Assembly: GCA_051294375.1 (NCBI GenBank)
Contig: CM119267.1
Location: 19,915,546 to 19,979,545 of the forward strand
DNA from: Paraspadella gotoi
Lineage: Eukaryota > Chaetognatha
Reading direction: 5' to 3'
DNA: 64,000 bases
This document shows, piece after piece, positions 52,779 through 64,000 of this stretch. Position 1 is the stretch's first letter. Every line of letters starts with the position of its first letter. The notes beneath the pieces are model-generated. The model was given only the letters and a program-made list of their open reading frames with translations, was not told where the DNA came from and searched no databases. Position numbers and translations under genes: made by a program.

Positions 52779-53405
52779 AAATCTGAGAGTAAAAAAGCGG
52801 AGCAACAATCACCAAATTATTCTTTTGAGTATCATACGAAGTAAACGAATAATTAAAAGCCAAAAAAACAAAACGTTTGTGGAGTTTGCGTTGGCGCAAT
52901 GACGAATTAGAAAATCAGTAATAGTAAATTTCGATCTTTCAATAATTGAAAGTCGATTCCGCAAAATGTAAACTTTGAAGCTAAATCTTCATTGCGAAAA
53001 ACAAAATAATACCCGATTAAGACTATATAAGTTGAACATTAATTATCAAGAAATATGAAAGTTTCAGAGGCTTAAAATGTAGTAAAAACCGGGTGAAGGG
53101 AAAAACTTGAAATAATTAGAATTTCGGAGTTAAGAATCACGCTAGCTACTTAATCTTTTTAATTGGTCGAACCAATTTGACAAGAGTATTTACGGAGGTA
53201 TTTTTTCAGAGCTATACGTTTACCGGGTAATTTGACAAGAAGGAAAAACAAATTTCTTATCTCTTCAGTTTTCAGCTTATACCTCTGAAAAATAAAAGAA
53301 ATAACGAACTAACAATTAAATATTAAAAAAAAAGGGGGGGAAGCCAACATTTCAAGGCGGCCGGAAAGATTTGCCTCTTCGCGCCAAGATCCCGTCGTCC
53401 GCGCT

Positions 53406-64000
<10,595 letters not shown>

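Larger units (their letters stand above)
46920..53358 (+). repeat. Right arm of large inverted repeat
   Basis: The counterpart of 39288-45825. From about 47488 onward its exons are intact and in phase, so it is the reliable copy. The inner part (46920-47306, around exon 5) is as noisy as the left arm. The arm ends about 50 bp before the stop codon of the minus-strand phosphatase gene. Confidence 0.92.

Overview
The window is a piece of an invertebrate animal nuclear genome, probably bilaterian. Genes are split by short GT-AG introns. The coding vocabulary is purely metazoan: a peptide-type GPCR, CAP/ShK secreted proteins, 14-3-3 epsilon, animal-type urocanate hydratase, an XK-related-like membrane protein and a fibronectin-III receptor tyrosine phosphatase. 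Coding exons are G+C-rich and CG-rich, while introns and spacers are A+T-rich with many long (GA)n/(CT)n tracts. The phylum cannot be fixed from the sequence alone. Five runs of N and one large inverted repeat show a draft assembly with gap-filled stretches.

Layout. 1-2190: A+T-rich repeats. 2191-5519 (+): six-exon rhodopsin-like GPCR. 6497-11258 (+): secreted CAP plus C-terminal ShK protein. 11808-15750 (+): a paralogue with a long Ser/Thr-rich mucin-like insert built on a 39-residue repeat. 18406-about 23957 (-): a coiled-coil protein resembling human C6orf163, with an 855-bp mariner-like MITE in one intron. About 24059-24331 (-): an orphan reading frame. 25655-30191 (+): 14-3-3 epsilon, with two related 24-nt micro-exons in the acidic tail. 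30192-36239: gene-poor, with two tRNA-derived SINE copies and several dispersed repeats. 36240-52570 (+): urocanate hydratase (15 exons), with an XK-related-like gene nested in intron 8. 53406 to the right edge (-): an R3-like receptor tyrosine phosphatase, about 2036 residues visible and running off the window, tail-to-tail with urocanase.

The most important structural point is an inverted repeat: 39288-45825 is the frameshifted reverse complement of about 46920-53358. It lies between urocanase exons 4 and 5, so the intact gene reads exons 1-4, skips the inverted arm, then continues with exons 5-15. The left arm starts exactly at an N gap and is full of indels, which points to a gap-fill or orientation error more than to a real duplication.

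I see no gene cluster that works as one pathway. The most interesting biology is the micro-exon pair in 14-3-3 epsilon, the nested membrane-protein gene, the CAP-ShK tandem pair and the intron largely made of a dispersed repeat.
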